Positions 8,393 through 17,363 of a stretch of 64,000 bases of DNA are shown here, piece by piece. The DNA lies in the NCBI RefSeq assembly GCF_008801815.1, contig NZ_VZOX01000021.1, one strand, 5' to 3'. The notes beneath the pieces were generated by a model. That model worked only from the letters and a program-made list of their open reading frames with translations, ran no database searches and was not told the origin of the DNA. A program made the position numbers and the translations under genes. Source of the DNA: Edwardsiella anguillarum. Lineage in GTDB: Bacteria; Pseudomonadota; Gammaproteobacteria; Enterobacterales; Enterobacteriaceae. How positions within the stretch are numbered: the stretch's first letter is position 1; each line of letters starts with the position of its first letter.

Positions 8393-11224
8393 TTAGGCAT
8401 TGTCCAGGATCGGACGCAGGAAGCGGGCCGTATGGGAGGCTTCACAGCGGGCGACGGTCTCCGGCGTGCCGGCGACCAAGATCTCGCCGCCGCCGCTGCC
8501 GCCTTCCGGCCCCAGATCCACGATCCAGTCCGCCGTTTTGATCACGTCCAGATTGTGCTCGATAACCACGATGGTGTTGCCCTGATCGCGTAGCTGGTGC
8601 AGTACCGCCAGCAGCTGCTGAATGTCGGCAAAGTGCAGACCGGTGGTCGGCTCATCCAGGATATACAGTGTTTGTCCGGTGCCACGCTTGGAGAGCTCGC
8701 GTGAGAGTTTGACCCGCTGAGCCTCGCCGCCGGAGAGGGTGGTGGCCGACTGCCCCAGGCGAATATAGCCCAGGCCGACGTCCATCAGGGTCTGCAGCTT
8801 GCGCGCCAGCGCAGGAACGGCGTCAAAAAAGCTGCGCGCCTCCTCAATGGTCATCTCCAGCACCTCGTGGATGCTTTTGCCCTTGTACTTGATCTCCAGC
8901 GTTTCACGGTTGTAGCGCTTGCCCTTGCACTGGTCGCACGGCACATAGATGTCCGGCAGGAAGTGCATCTCCACCTTGATGACCCCATCGCCCTGACAGG
9001 CCTCACAGCGCCCGCCGCGCACGTTAAAGCTGAAGCGTCCCGGGGTATAGCCGCGCGCCCGCGACTCCGGCACCCCGGAAAATAGCTCGCGGATCGGGGT
9101 AAAGATGCCGGTGTAGGTCGCCGGATTAGAGCGCGGGGTTCGCCCGATGGGGCTCTGATCGATGTCGATCACCTTATCGAAATGCTCCAGCCCCTCGATG
9201 CTGCGGTAGGGGGCCGGTTCGCCCAGCGTAGCGCCGTTTAGCTGGCGCTGGGCGATGGGGAACAGCGTATCGTTGATCAGGGTGGACTTGCCGGAGCCGG
9301 AAACGCCGGTGATGCAGGTGAACAGCCCGACCGGCAGGGTCAAGGTCACCTCTTTCAGGTTATTGCCGCGTGCGCCGCTCAGCTTGAGCACCCGCGTCGG
9401 ATCGGCGGCGATCCGCTCGCTGGGGATGGCGATCTTACGTTGTCCACTCAGATATTGGCCGGTCAGGGAGGCCGGCGTCGCCATGATCTGCTCCACGTTG
9501 CCCTGGGCGACGATCTTGCCGCCGTGCACCCCGGCGCCCGGGCCGATATCGATAACGTGGTCGGCGGCGCGGATGGCGTCCTCGTCGTGTTCGACCACGA
9601 TCACTGTGTTGCCCAGGTTGCGCAGATGCATCAGCGTATCGAGCAGGCGTTCGTTATCGCGCTGATGCAGACCGATGGAGGGTTCATCGAGCACGTACAT
9701 CACCCCGACCAGCCCGGCGCCGATCTGGCTGGCTAGACGAATGCGCTGCGCTTCGCCGCCGGACAGGGTCTCGGCGGAGCGGGACAGGCTCAGGTAGTTC
9801 AGGCCGACGTTGACCAAAAACTGCAGGCGCTCGCCGATCTCTTTCAGCACCTTCTCGGCGATTTTGGCGCGCTGTCCCTCTAGCGCCAGTCCGTGAAAGA
9901 AGCGCAGCGCAGCGCCGATGCTGAGGTCGGCTATCTGCGGCAGCGTGGTGTCTTTAATGAAGACGTTGCGCGCCTCTTCACGCAGACGCGTCCCGCCGCA
10001 GGTGGCGCAGGGACGGTTGCTGATGAATTTGGCCAGCTCCTCGCGCACCGCGCTGGACTCAGTCTCTTTGTAGCGGCGCTCCATGTTGTGCAGCACCCCC
10101 TCGAAGGGGTGACGGCGTACGGTGGTATCGCCGCGATCGTTAATGTACTTGAATTCGATCTCGTCTTTGCCGGAGCCGTACAGCACCACGTGGCGTACCG
10201 TTTCATCCAGGGAGTCGAAGGGCGCCTCAATATCAAAATGATAATGGTCGGCCAGCGAGCGCAGCATCTGGAAATAGTAGAAGTTGCGGCGATCCCAGCC
10301 GCGAATGGCGCCGCCCGCCAGCGACAGTTCGCCGTTTTGTACCACCCGCTCCGGATCGAAATATTGCTGTACCCCGAGGCCGTCGCAGGTGGGGCAGGCG
10401 CCCGCCGGGTTATTGAAGGAGAACAGCCGTGGCTCCAGCTCCCGCATGCTGTAACCGCACAGCGGGCAGGCGAAGTTGGCGGAAAATAGCATCTCTTCCG
10501 CCTGGGGATCGTCCATATCGGCGACCACCGCGCTGCCGCCGGAGAGTTCCAGGGTGGTTTCAAACGATTCCGCCAGGCGCTGGGCCATGTCGGCCTTCAC
10601 TCGGAAGCGATCGACGACCACGTCGATGCTGTGTTTTTTCTGCAGCTCCAGCTTCGGCGGATCGGAGAGATCGCACACCTCGCCGTCGATTCGGGCGCGG
10701 ATGTAGCCCTGCGCCGCCAGGTTTTCCAGCGTCTTGCTGTGCTCCCCCTTGCGATCCTTGATGATCGGGGCCAGCAGCATCAGACGTTTCCCCTCCGGCT
10801 GGGCCAGAACGTTGTCCACCATCTGGCTGACGGTCTGCGCCGCCAGCGGCGTGCCGTGCTGCGGACAGCGCGGCTCACCGACGCGGGCGAACAGCAGGCG
10901 CAGGTAGTCATGAATTTCAGTGATGGTTCCCACGGTGGATCTCGGGTTGTGGGAGGTGGATTTCTGCTCGATGGAGATGGCCGGAGAGAGTCCCTCGATA
11001 TGGTCGACGTCCGGCTTTTCCATCAGCGACAGGAACTGGCGGGCGTAGGCAGAAAGGGATTCGACGTAGCGCCGCTGCCCTTCGGCATACAGGGTATCGA
11101 ACGCCAGAGAGGATTTGCCGGATCCGGACAGACCGGTGATGACCACCAGTTTGTCGCGGGGGATAATCAGATTGATATTCTTGAGATTATGGGTGCGAGC
11201 ACCGCGTATTTCTATTTTATCCAT
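8393..11224 (-). CDS. uvrA: Excinuclease ABC subunit A
   Basis: Damage-recognition ATPase of nucleotide excision repair, 943 residues, working as a dimer with UvrB. Two ABC modules are present: Walker A G-L-S-G-S-G-K-S-S near residue 31 and G-V-S-G-S-G-K-S-T near residue 640, each with an L-S-G-G-E-A-Q-R signature. Zinc-finger cysteine pairs (C-P-L-C, C-P-T-C, C-E-A-C, C-D-Q-C) are visible. It diverges from ssb as in E. coli, and a LexA-like box lies between them. Confidence 0.98.
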   Translation of the reverse strand: MDKIEIRGARTHNLKNINLIIPRDKLVVITGLSGSGKSSLAFDTLYAEGQRRYVESLSAYARQFLSLMEKPDVDHIEGLSPAISIEQKSTSHNPRSTVGTITEIHDYLRLLFARVGEPRCPQHGTPLAAQTVSQMVDNVLAQPEGKRLMLLAPIIKDRKGEHSKTLENLAAQGYIRARIDGEVCDLSDPPKLELQKKHSIDVVVDRFRVKADMAQRLAESFETTLELSGGSAVVADMDDPQAEEMLFSANFACPLCGYSMRELEPRLFSFNNPAGACPTCDGLGVQQYFDPERVVQNGELSLAGGAIRGWDRRNFYYFQMLRSLADHYHFDIEAPFDSLDETVRHVVLYGSGKDEIEFKYINDRGDTTVRRHPFEGVLHNMERRYKETESSAVREELAKFISNRPCATCGGTRLREEARNVFIKDTTLPQIADLSIGAALRFFHGLALEGQRAKIAEKVLKEIGERLQFLVNVGLNYLSLSRSAETLSGGEAQRIRLASQIGAGLVGVMYVLDEPSIGLHQRDNERLLDTLMHLRNLGNTVIVVEHDEDAIRAADHVIDIGPGAGVHGGKIVAQGNVEQIMATPASLTGQYLSGQRKIAIPSERIAADPTRVLKLSGARGNNLKEVTLTLPVGLFTCITGVSGSGKSTLINDTLFPIAQRQLNGATLGEPAPYRSIEGLEHFDKVIDIDQSPIGRTPRSNPATYTGIFTPIRELFSGVPESRARGYTPGRFSFNVRGGRCEACQGDGVIKVEMHFLPDIYVPCDQCKGKRYNRETLEIKYKGKSIHEVLEMTIEEARSFFDAVPALARKLQTLMDVGLGYIRLGQSATTLSGGEAQRVKLSRELSKRGTGQTLYILDEPTTGLHFADIQQLLAVLHQLRDQGNTIVVIEHNLDVIKTADWIVDLGPEGGSGGGEILVAGTPETVARCEASHTARFLRPILDNA

Positions 11225-11298
11225 TACCTACTTCCCGGATTAACAGTTACCGATCTCACCGTGCACACGCTGGATCATTGATTATGACATATCCGAAA

Positions 11299-11314
11299 CT
11301 GAATGGATATCCAG
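11299..11314. promoter_or_regulatory. LexA (SOS) box between uvrA and ssb
   Basis: CTGAATGGATATCCAG, read on the minus strand as CTGGATATCCATTCAG, aligns base by base with the E. coli uvrA operator CTGTATATTCATTCAG except two positions. Both half-sites depart from the CTGT...ACAG consensus, so LexA control is likely but weaker than in E. coli. Confidence 0.6.
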
Positions 11315-11451
11315 TATTCAATAACCGAAGTGGTGCGCCTTAAACCGGATCTCGAACGCCTACACAAAACGATGATGAGTGCTCAAGCGTCGCTGGCGTG
11401 TTAGAATTTACGGTTTAGACTGAATAAATTTACTTCATCAGGAGAGTCGAC

Positions 11452-12012
11452 ATGGCCAGCAGAGGCGTAAATAAAGTGATTCTTATCGGGAATCTGGGTC
11501 AGGACCCGGAGGTCCGCTATATGCCGAACGGCGGCGCCGTTGCCAATTTGACGCTGGCAACTTCTGACAGCTGGCGTGACAAGCAGACCGGTGAGCAGAA
11601 AGAGCGCACCGAATGGCACCGTGTTGCGCTGTACGGCAAGCTGGCGGAGATCGCTGGTGAGTACCTGCGCAAAGGCTCTCAGGTGTACATCGAAGGTCAG
11701 CTGCGTACCCGTAAGTGGCAGGATCAGAGCGGCCAGGATCGCTACACCACGGAAGTCGTGGTCGATATCAGCGGCTCCATGCAGATGCTGGGCGGTCGCC
11801 AGGGCGGCGGTGCGCCGATGGGCAACCAGGGGCAGCAGGGCGGCTGGGGTCAGCCGCAGCAGCCGCAGGGCGCCGCGTTCAGCGGCGGCCAGGCGGCACC
11901 GCGTCAGCAGTCACAGCAGGGCGGCTATTCCGCGCCGGCTCAACCGGCTCAGCCGGCAGCGCCGCAGAGCAGCGAACCGCCGATGGACTTTGACGACGAT
12001 ATCCCGTTCTGA
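11452..12012 (+). CDS. ssb: Single-stranded DNA-binding protein
   Basis: A 186-residue homotetrameric SSB protecting single-stranded DNA in replication, repair and recombination. It has the N-terminal OB fold (about residues 5-110), a Gly/Gln/Pro-rich linker, and the acidic C-terminal tip M-D-F-D-D-D-I-P-F that docks partner proteins. The ribosome site AGGAGAG precedes the ATG. Divergent from uvrA, with an intrinsic terminator right after it. Confidence 0.98.
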   Translation: MASRGVNKVILIGNLGQDPEVRYMPNGGAVANLTLATSDSWRDKQTGEQKERTEWHRVALYGKLAEIAGEYLRKGSQVYIEGQLRTRKWQDQSGQDRYTTEVVVDISGSMQMLGGRQGGGAPMGNQGQQGGWGQPQQPQGAAFSGGQAAPRQQSQQGGYSAPAQPAQPAAPQSSEPPMDFDDDIPF

Positions 12013-12034
12013 TAGCGCGCGGGTATTCCCCTTT

Positions 12035-12059
12035 AAAGCCCCGCAGCGCGGGGCTTTTT
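12035..12059 (+). terminator. Intrinsic terminator after ssb
   Basis: GCCCCGC (12038-12044) pairs with GCGGGGC (12048-12054) around a 3-base loop, extended by A/T pairs and followed by five T. Confidence 0.88.
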
Positions 12060-12139
12060 ACTATTTTTCCGCCAGAGAGCGGACACCACCCGGCATAACC
12101 GTTCCATAGAGACGGGCGACATGGGATGAGGGAGAACAT

Positions 12140-12469
12140 ATGGTATTACGACGGCTTTCCTGGATGGTCGGCAGCGGCGCCTGGCTGATGCCCTGGGTAC
12201 TGCTGCTGTGGCAGTGGCTGGAGACCGGGCAGCATCAGGCGGCGATCTCGCCGCAGGCCTACAACGGCTGGAAGATGACGGTGCTGCTGGCCGATGCCGC
12301 CTTCGCCGGCGCGCTCTCGCTGCTGGCGCTGCTGGTCGGCGCGGTCGCGCTGGCGCGAACCCCGCAGGAGACGCTGCGTCCGCTGCAGCGAATGGTGGAG
12401 TTGCTGGTGCTGGCGCTGCCGCTGTTGTTTTGCCTGTTTGTCGCCGGTCTGTTCTGGGTGCACGGCTAA
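12140..12469 (+). CDS. Small predicted inner-membrane protein
   Basis: A 109-residue protein with no family I recognise. It has three hydrophobic segments (about residues 9-25, 48-72 and 86-106), so it is probably an integral membrane protein. A GGGAG ribosome site lies 7-9 bases before the ATG. It sits between ssb and the convergent ygeV. In E. coli the small membrane gene yjcB follows ssb, but I see no clear sequence relation to it. Confidence 0.65.
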   Translation: MVLRRLSWMVGSGAWLMPWVLLLWQWLETGQHQAAISPQAYNGWKMTVLLADAAFAGALSLLALLVGAVALARTPQETLRPLQRMVELLVLALPLLFCLFVAGLFWVHG

Positions 12470-12506
12470 GCAGCGGGCGGCCCGGGTAAACGGGCCGCGC
12501 GGCGCA

Positions 12507-14291
12507 TCAACCGGCCGTTAGCTCATACTTCTTTATCTTGCGGTAGAGGGTGGCAATACCGATACCCAGCTCCTCCGCCGCCTGCTTCTTATTGCTGTAG
12601 CGCGCTAGCGCCTCGCGGATCATCTGCTTTTCCATCTCCTCCAGCGCCGTGCTGCCGTGGTCGTCGCCGCAGGCTACGCTACTCTGATAGGCGCTGTTAT
12701 CCTCCCGATAGTTCAGGGTAACCTGCCCATTGATCAGGTTGGGCGGCAGCAGCGCGGTGTCGATCACCTCGCCGCTGGGCACGACGTTGATCAGGTACTC
12801 CATCAGGTTACTCAGCTCGCGCACGTTGCCCGGCCAGCGGTAGCGCTTGAGCAGCATCATGACCTCCGGCGAAATGCCGGGATAGACCAGGCCGATGCGC
12901 TTGGTGTGCAGGTTAAGGAAGTAGTGGATCAGCAGCTCAATGTCGCCCTGCCGCTCGCGCAGCGGCGGCAGGGCCATCGGGATCACATTCAGGCGATAGT
13001 AGAGGTCTTCGCGGAACTTACCGTCGGCGATGTACTGCTCTAGGTTCTGGTTGGTGGCGGAGATAATGCGGATATCGACGGCGATGGGGCTGCTGGAGCC
13101 GATGGGCTGCACCTCGCGCGACTCGATGGCGCGTAGCAGTTTGGCCTGCAGGGTCAGCGGCATGTCGCCGATTTCGTCCAGAAACAGCGTTCCGTGGTTG
13201 GCGGCCTGGATCAGCCCCATTTTACCGTTGGCGGAGGCGCCGGTGAAGGCGCCCTTCACGTAGCCGAACAGTTCGCTCTCCAGCAGCTGATCCGGAATGG
13301 CGGCGCAGTTGATGGCGATAAACGGCTTGTTATTGCGATCGCTGAGCTGGTGGATGGCGCGAGCCACCACCTCTTTACCGGTACCGCTCTCGCCCACGAT
13401 CAGCACGCTCGACGGGCTGGACGCGATGCGGCTGATCAGCCGCTTCAGGTTGCGCATCGGGCGGCACTCTCCGACCAAATGCTCGATGCGCGGATCGTCG
13501 GGGTTCAGTTCGACGTTCATCGGTGAATGGGACTGATGGAACGTCATCAAAAAGAGCTGGTGGTCCTGAATGTCATGCAGCTGGCCGATAATCAGCTCTT
13601 GGTGCTGATCGAAAGCGACAATATGCTGTAGATGACCGCTGAGGTAGTTCTGCTGATAGGTCAGGGGGCGAATATTAAATGTCTTACCAATAACTTGCTC
13701 ATTAATGGCGTTCAGCTGTTTTAATGCCGTGGCATTGGCAAACTGCGCCTGGTTATTTTCATCCAATACCAATACGCCTTGATCCATATTCTCGATCAGA
13801 CTGAGTAATATTTTGCTGACGCCATCGTTCCCTCCCTGGCTTTCCAAGAGTTTAGAAACAAATATGTTGGATATATGCCGGACATAATCGGAAAACTCAT
13901 GCAAATTATCCTTTATTCGCTCCTGCTGCTCCTGGGTAAAGGCCACCAGGCTGATAACGCCGATGCAGTTCCCCTGGAACAGGATCGGCGTTCCGAGAAA
14001 AGCCTTTTCCTTACAGTTGTCCTTACTGTTGCATCCCTCGCAGACCGGATCGAAGCGGGAGCGGATCACCACTTTTTCCTGCTTGGTATCTAGCACATAG
14101 CGCAGCAGGCGCGAGTTGCTGTTGAGCTTGCGGCCAAAGAATTTACCGTAGGGGCCGGTGCCGGCGACGCGCGTCATGGTGGCATCGACGATCTCGACCT
14201 CCAGCTGCAGTACGCTGGAAAGCATTTTGGTAAAGCGCAGGATAGTAGGCTGGATCTGCATTAAAACGGATTGAGTGTTTGCGGGTGTCAT
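12507..14291 (-). CDS. ygeV: Sigma-54-dependent activator YgeV
   Basis: An enhancer-binding protein (594 residues) expected to activate sigma-54 promoters of the purine locus. Domains in order: an N-terminal sensory region with a Cys cluster (C-E-G-C-N-S-K-D-N-C), a PAS-like segment near residue 180, an AAA+ domain with Walker A G-E-S-G-T-G-K-E and the sigma-54-contacting G-A-F-T-G-A motif, and a Fis-type helix-turn-helix at the end. ATG 14291 is chosen over GTG 14312 because AAAGG lies 7 bases before it and it matches the E. coli start. It is divergent from ygeW, whose promoter is of sigma-54 type. The ligand is unknown; the Cys cluster hints at metal or redox sensing. Confidence 0.93.
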   Translation of the reverse strand: MTPANTQSVLMQIQPTILRFTKMLSSVLQLEVEIVDATMTRVAGTGPYGKFFGRKLNSNSRLLRYVLDTKQEKVVIRSRFDPVCEGCNSKDNCKEKAFLGTPILFQGNCIGVISLVAFTQEQQERIKDNLHEFSDYVRHISNIFVSKLLESQGGNDGVSKILLSLIENMDQGVLVLDENNQAQFANATALKQLNAINEQVIGKTFNIRPLTYQQNYLSGHLQHIVAFDQHQELIIGQLHDIQDHQLFLMTFHQSHSPMNVELNPDDPRIEHLVGECRPMRNLKRLISRIASSPSSVLIVGESGTGKEVVARAIHQLSDRNNKPFIAINCAAIPDQLLESELFGYVKGAFTGASANGKMGLIQAANHGTLFLDEIGDMPLTLQAKLLRAIESREVQPIGSSSPIAVDIRIISATNQNLEQYIADGKFREDLYYRLNVIPMALPPLRERQGDIELLIHYFLNLHTKRIGLVYPGISPEVMMLLKRYRWPGNVRELSNLMEYLINVVPSGEVIDTALLPPNLINGQVTLNYREDNSAYQSSVACGDDHGSTALEEMEKQMIREALARYSNKKQAAEELGIGIATLYRKIKKYELTAG

Positions 14292-14463
14292 AATTGAACC
14301 TTTCTTTAGCACTTAACCAGTTACCCTGCATTACGGGTATGTTGGCTGATGTTAGAACCTATTCCATTAGGCCATAAGCGTGTTCTTTTATCGCATGATA
14401 CTAACTCAGCAATATTGAAGTTTGATAAGGAAGCGTTTCTTTTCGCTCGCGATACGACAAATA

Positions 14464-14479
14464 TGTAAGAGCCATCACA
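14464..14479. promoter_or_regulatory. CRP-like site, distal to ygeW
   Basis: TGTAAGAGCCATCACA matches TGTGA-N6-TCACA at 9 of 10 conserved positions. It is about 270 bases before the predicted ygeW start point and about 170 bases before ygeV, so it could serve ygeV. Confidence 0.45.
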
Positions 14480-14653
14480 CTTTATTATCAAAATGAGAGA
14501 TACGCCCTTAACGTTATCAATATGGGTTGAGGGTGGAGGGGGAATAGCGCGGAAATATTCCACGCGTGGTCGGTCATCTGTATATTTACTCTGCTGATAA
14601 TATGCATTCAATAGATAAAAACCGTCGTTTCCCGCTGCTGGTAAGCGCTATTT

Positions 14654-14669
14654 TGTGATGGCTCTCGCA
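14654..14669. promoter_or_regulatory. CRP-like site near the ygeW promoter
   Basis: TGTGATGGCTCTCGCA matches TGTGA-N6-TCACA at 9 of 10 positions. It is centred roughly 77 bases before the predicted ygeW start point. The wider TTGTG...CACAA inverted repeat could instead be a YgeV site. Confidence 0.4.
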
Positions 14670-14712
14670 CAATGTTATGGGATCTCCGTTGGCCCTTCTG
14701 CAGAAAACAAAT

Positions 14713-14729
14713 TTGGCACAGTTATTGTT
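14713..14729 (+). promoter_or_regulatory. Sigma-54-type promoter of ygeW
   Basis: TTGGCAC (14713-14719) and TTGTT (14725-14729) give the -24/-12 layout, with GG at 14715-14716 ten bases before G 14727. The -12 GC is GT. Position upstream of ygeW and opposite the sigma-54 activator ygeV supports it. Confidence 0.7.
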
Positions 14730-14837
14730 TAAGTATTGCCAGTCGCTGTTATCGGCTGTTTGCAGGTCGGACTCTCACCACCTGGGCGGCGTAGCAGGTT
14801 GTCAGGTAGCCAGTCACTTACTCATTAGGGCCATACG

Positions 14838-16025
14838 ATGAAAACTGTTAATGAAATTATCAAGGATATCAACGCGCTCAAGTCTAACCTTCATGACAAG
14901 GACTTTCTGTTGACCTGGGAGCAGAGTCCGGAGGAGCTGAAGCTGGTGCTGGATGTCGCTGAGGCGCTGAAGACCATGCGCGCTGAAAATATCGCGACCA
15001 AAATCTTTAACAGCGGGCTGGGTATCTCCGTGTTCCGCGATAACTCGACCCGTACCCGTTTCTCCTATGCGTCTGCCCTGAACCTGCTGGGTTTGGCCCA
15101 GCAGGATCTGGATGAAGGCAAATCCCAAATCGCCCACGGTGAGACCGTGCGTGAAACCGCCAACATGATCTCCTTCTGCGCCGATGCCATCGGCATCCGT
15201 GACGATATGTTCCTGGGCGCCGGTAACGCCTATATGCGTGAGGTCGGCGCGGCGCTGGATGAAGGCTACGAGCAGGGCGTTCTGCCGCAGCGTCCGGCGC
15301 TGGTCAACCTGCAGTGCGATATCGACCACCCGACCCAGTCCATGGCCGATCTGGCCTGGCTGCGCGAGCACTTCGGCAGCCTGGAAAACCTGAAAGGCAA
15401 GAAGATCGCCATGACCTGGGCCTATTCACCGAGCTATGGCAAGCCGCTGTCCGTGCCGCAGGGCATCATCGGCTTGATGACCCGCTTTGGGATGGACGTC
15501 ACGCTGGCCCATCCGGAAGGCTATGACCTGATCCCCGACGTGGTGGAGGTCGCCCACAACAACGCCAAGGCGTCCGGCGGCAGCTTCCGTCAGGTGAGCT
15601 CCATGGAAGAGGCCTTCAAGGATGCGGATATCGTCTATCCCAAGTCCTGGGCGCCTTACAAGGTGATGGAGCAGCGCACCGAGCTGCTGCGCGCCAATGA
15701 TCACGATGGCCTGAAGGCCCTGGAGAAACAGTGCCTGGCCCAGAACGCCAATCATAAAGATTGGCACTGCACCGAAGAGATGATGAAGCTGACCCGCGGC
15801 GGCGAAGCGCTGTATATGCACTGCCTGCCGGCCGATATCTCCGGCGTCTCCTGTAAGGAGGGTGAGGTGACGGAAGGGGTATTCGAGAAATACCGCATCG
15901 CTACCTATAAAGAGGCCAGCTGGAAGCCGTACATCATCGCCGCGATGATCGTCGCCCGTAAATTCCCGAAACCGGGCCTGGTGCTGGAGCAGCTGCTCAA
16001 GGAAGCCCAGAAGCGTATTAAGTAA
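14838..16025 (+). CDS. ygeW: Carbamoyltransferase YgeW
   Basis: A member of the aspartate/ornithine carbamoyltransferase superfamily, 395 residues. The carbamoyl-phosphate loop S-T-R-T-R, the H-P-T-Q-S motif and the H-C-L-P motif are all intact. The natural carbamoyl acceptor is not settled. Next to diaminopropionate ammonia-lyase and carbamate kinase it probably works in reverse, phosphorolysing a ureido compound from purine breakdown to carbamoyl phosphate; that is inference. First gene after the sigma-54 promoter. Confidence 0.93.
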   Translation: MKTVNEIIKDINALKSNLHDKDFLLTWEQSPEELKLVLDVAEALKTMRAENIATKIFNSGLGISVFRDNSTRTRFSYASALNLLGLAQQDLDEGKSQIAHGETVRETANMISFCADAIGIRDDMFLGAGNAYMREVGAALDEGYEQGVLPQRPALVNLQCDIDHPTQSMADLAWLREHFGSLENLKGKKIAMTWAYSPSYGKPLSVPQGIIGLMTRFGMDVTLAHPEGYDLIPDVVEVAHNNAKASGGSFRQVSSMEEAFKDADIVYPKSWAPYKVMEQRTELLRANDHDGLKALEKQCLAQNANHKDWHCTEEMMKLTRGGEALYMHCLPADISGVSCKEGEVTEGVFEKYRIATYKEASWKPYIIAAMIVARKFPKPGLVLEQLLKEAQKRIK

Positions 16026-16032
16026 CACCGTC

Positions 16033-16053
16033 GGCCGGCCGAGTGGGCCGGCC
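16033..16053 (+). other. Intercistronic hairpin ygeW-ygeX
   Basis: GGCCGGCC arms at 16033-16040 and 16046-16053 form a perfect 8-bp stem with a 5-base loop and no T-run, so it is more likely an mRNA stabiliser or processing site than a terminator. Confidence 0.5.
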
Positions 16054-16097
16054 TCTCCGCCAGCGCGGATTTCTTATTCGATGGATGAGGTTGGGTT

Positions 16098-17297
16098 ATG
16101 TCTGTTTTCTCGCTGAAGGTGGATGTTGCGCAAAACCGTTTCTTCAATGGTGAAACGTCGCCACTGTTCTCCCGCGCCGAAGCGCAGAAAGCGCGGGCCT
16201 TTCATAAAAAAATCACCGGCTACCGTCCAACGCCGCTGTATGCCCTGGACGAACTGTCGCACCTGTTTGGCATCGGCAAGATCCTGGTGAAGGATGAGTC
16301 GCAGCGCTTTGGCCTGAATGCCTTCAAGATGCTGGGCGGTGCCTACGCCATTGCACGCCTGCTGTGCGAAAAGTATCACATGGATATCAATGACTTCTCC
16401 TTCGAGAAGCTCAAATCCACCCTGACCGAGCGAATGACCTTTGCCACCACCACCGACGGCAACCACGGTCGCGGCGTGGCCTGGGCAGCGCAGCAGCTGG
16501 GACAGCATGCCGTGGTGTACATGCCCAAGGGATCGGCGCGCGAACGCGTGGAGCATATCCGGAACCTGGGCGCCGAGTGCATCGTCACGGACATGAACTA
16601 TGACGACACCGTGCGTCTGACCATGAAGACGGCGCAGGAGCGCGGCTGGGAGGTGGTACAGGATACTGCCTGGGAGGGCTACACCAAGATCCCGACCTGG
16701 ATCATGCAGGGGTATGCCACGCTAGCGGATGAGGCGGTGGAGCAGATGACGCAGATGGGCATTGCCCGTCCGACCCACGTCTTCCTGCAGGCCGGCGTGG
16801 GCGCCATGGCCGGCGGGGTGCTGGGCTATCTGGTCGACGTCTACGGTGCACAGAACCTGCACTCGGTGATCGTCGAGCCGGATCTGGCGGACTGCGTGTT
16901 CCGCTCCGGCGTGAAGGGCGAGATCGTCAACGTCGGCGGCGATATGGCCACCATCATGGCCGGTCTGGCCTGCGGCGAGCCTAACCCGCTGGGCTGGCCG
17001 CTGCTGCGCAACTGCGCCACCCAGTTTATCTCCTGTCAGGACAAGGTGGCGGCGCTGGGGATGCGCGTGCTGGGCAACCCGCTGGGTCAGGATGCTCGCA
17101 TCATCTCCGGCGAGTCGGGCGCCGTCGGCCTGGGGGTTCTGGCCGCCGTCCATCACCATCCGCGCCGCGAAGAGCTGATGAAGACGCTGGGGCTGAACCG
17201 TGACTCCGTGGTGCTGTTGATCAGCACCGAAGGGGATACCGACGTGAAGCACTACCGTGAAGTGGTTTGGGAAGGGAAATACCCGGCGTGTGAATAA
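16098..17297 (+). CDS. ygeX: Diaminopropionate ammonia-lyase
   Basis: A fold-type II PLP enzyme converting 2,3-diaminopropionate to pyruvate and two ammonia, 399 residues as in E. coli. The Schiff-base lysine is K77 in L-N-A-F-K-M-L-G-G, the same number as in E. coli. D-G-N-H-G-R-G (phosphate/substrate loop) and G-V-G-A-M-A-G-G are present. In uric-acid degradation studies this lyase belongs to the ring-opening nitrogen-releasing route. Second gene of the ygeW operon. Confidence 0.95.
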   Translation: MSVFSLKVDVAQNRFFNGETSPLFSRAEAQKARAFHKKITGYRPTPLYALDELSHLFGIGKILVKDESQRFGLNAFKMLGGAYAIARLLCEKYHMDINDFSFEKLKSTLTERMTFATTTDGNHGRGVAWAAQQLGQHAVVYMPKGSARERVEHIRNLGAECIVTDMNYDDTVRLTMKTAQERGWEVVQDTAWEGYTKIPTWIMQGYATLADEAVEQMTQMGIARPTHVFLQAGVGAMAGGVLGYLVDVYGAQNLHSVIVEPDLADCVFRSGVKGEIVNVGGDMATIMAGLACGEPNPLGWPLLRNCATQFISCQDKVAALGMRVLGNPLGQDARIISGESGAVGLGVLAAVHHHPRREELMKTLGLNRDSVVLLISTEGDTDVKHYREVVWEGKYPACE

Positions 17298-17363
17298 GCG
17301 CGGGGGCATCGTTGAATTCATGCTCCCCGCCCAGCGGGGGGATCACCACTGGAGAAGAATATA

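Larger units (their letters stand above)
14292..14837. other. Long regulatory interval between ygeV and ygeW
   Basis: This 546-base non-coding interval is more AT-rich than the flanking genes. It contains two CRP-like sites and a sigma-54-type promoter facing ygeW, listed separately. An open frame on the minus strand here has no ribosome site or protein-like composition and is rejected. Confidence 0.7.

Noticed and set aside
14321..14611. 96-codon open frame on the minus strand between ygeV and ygeW
   Set aside because: No ribosome site, unusual composition, and it overlaps likely regulatory sites; no family resemblance.
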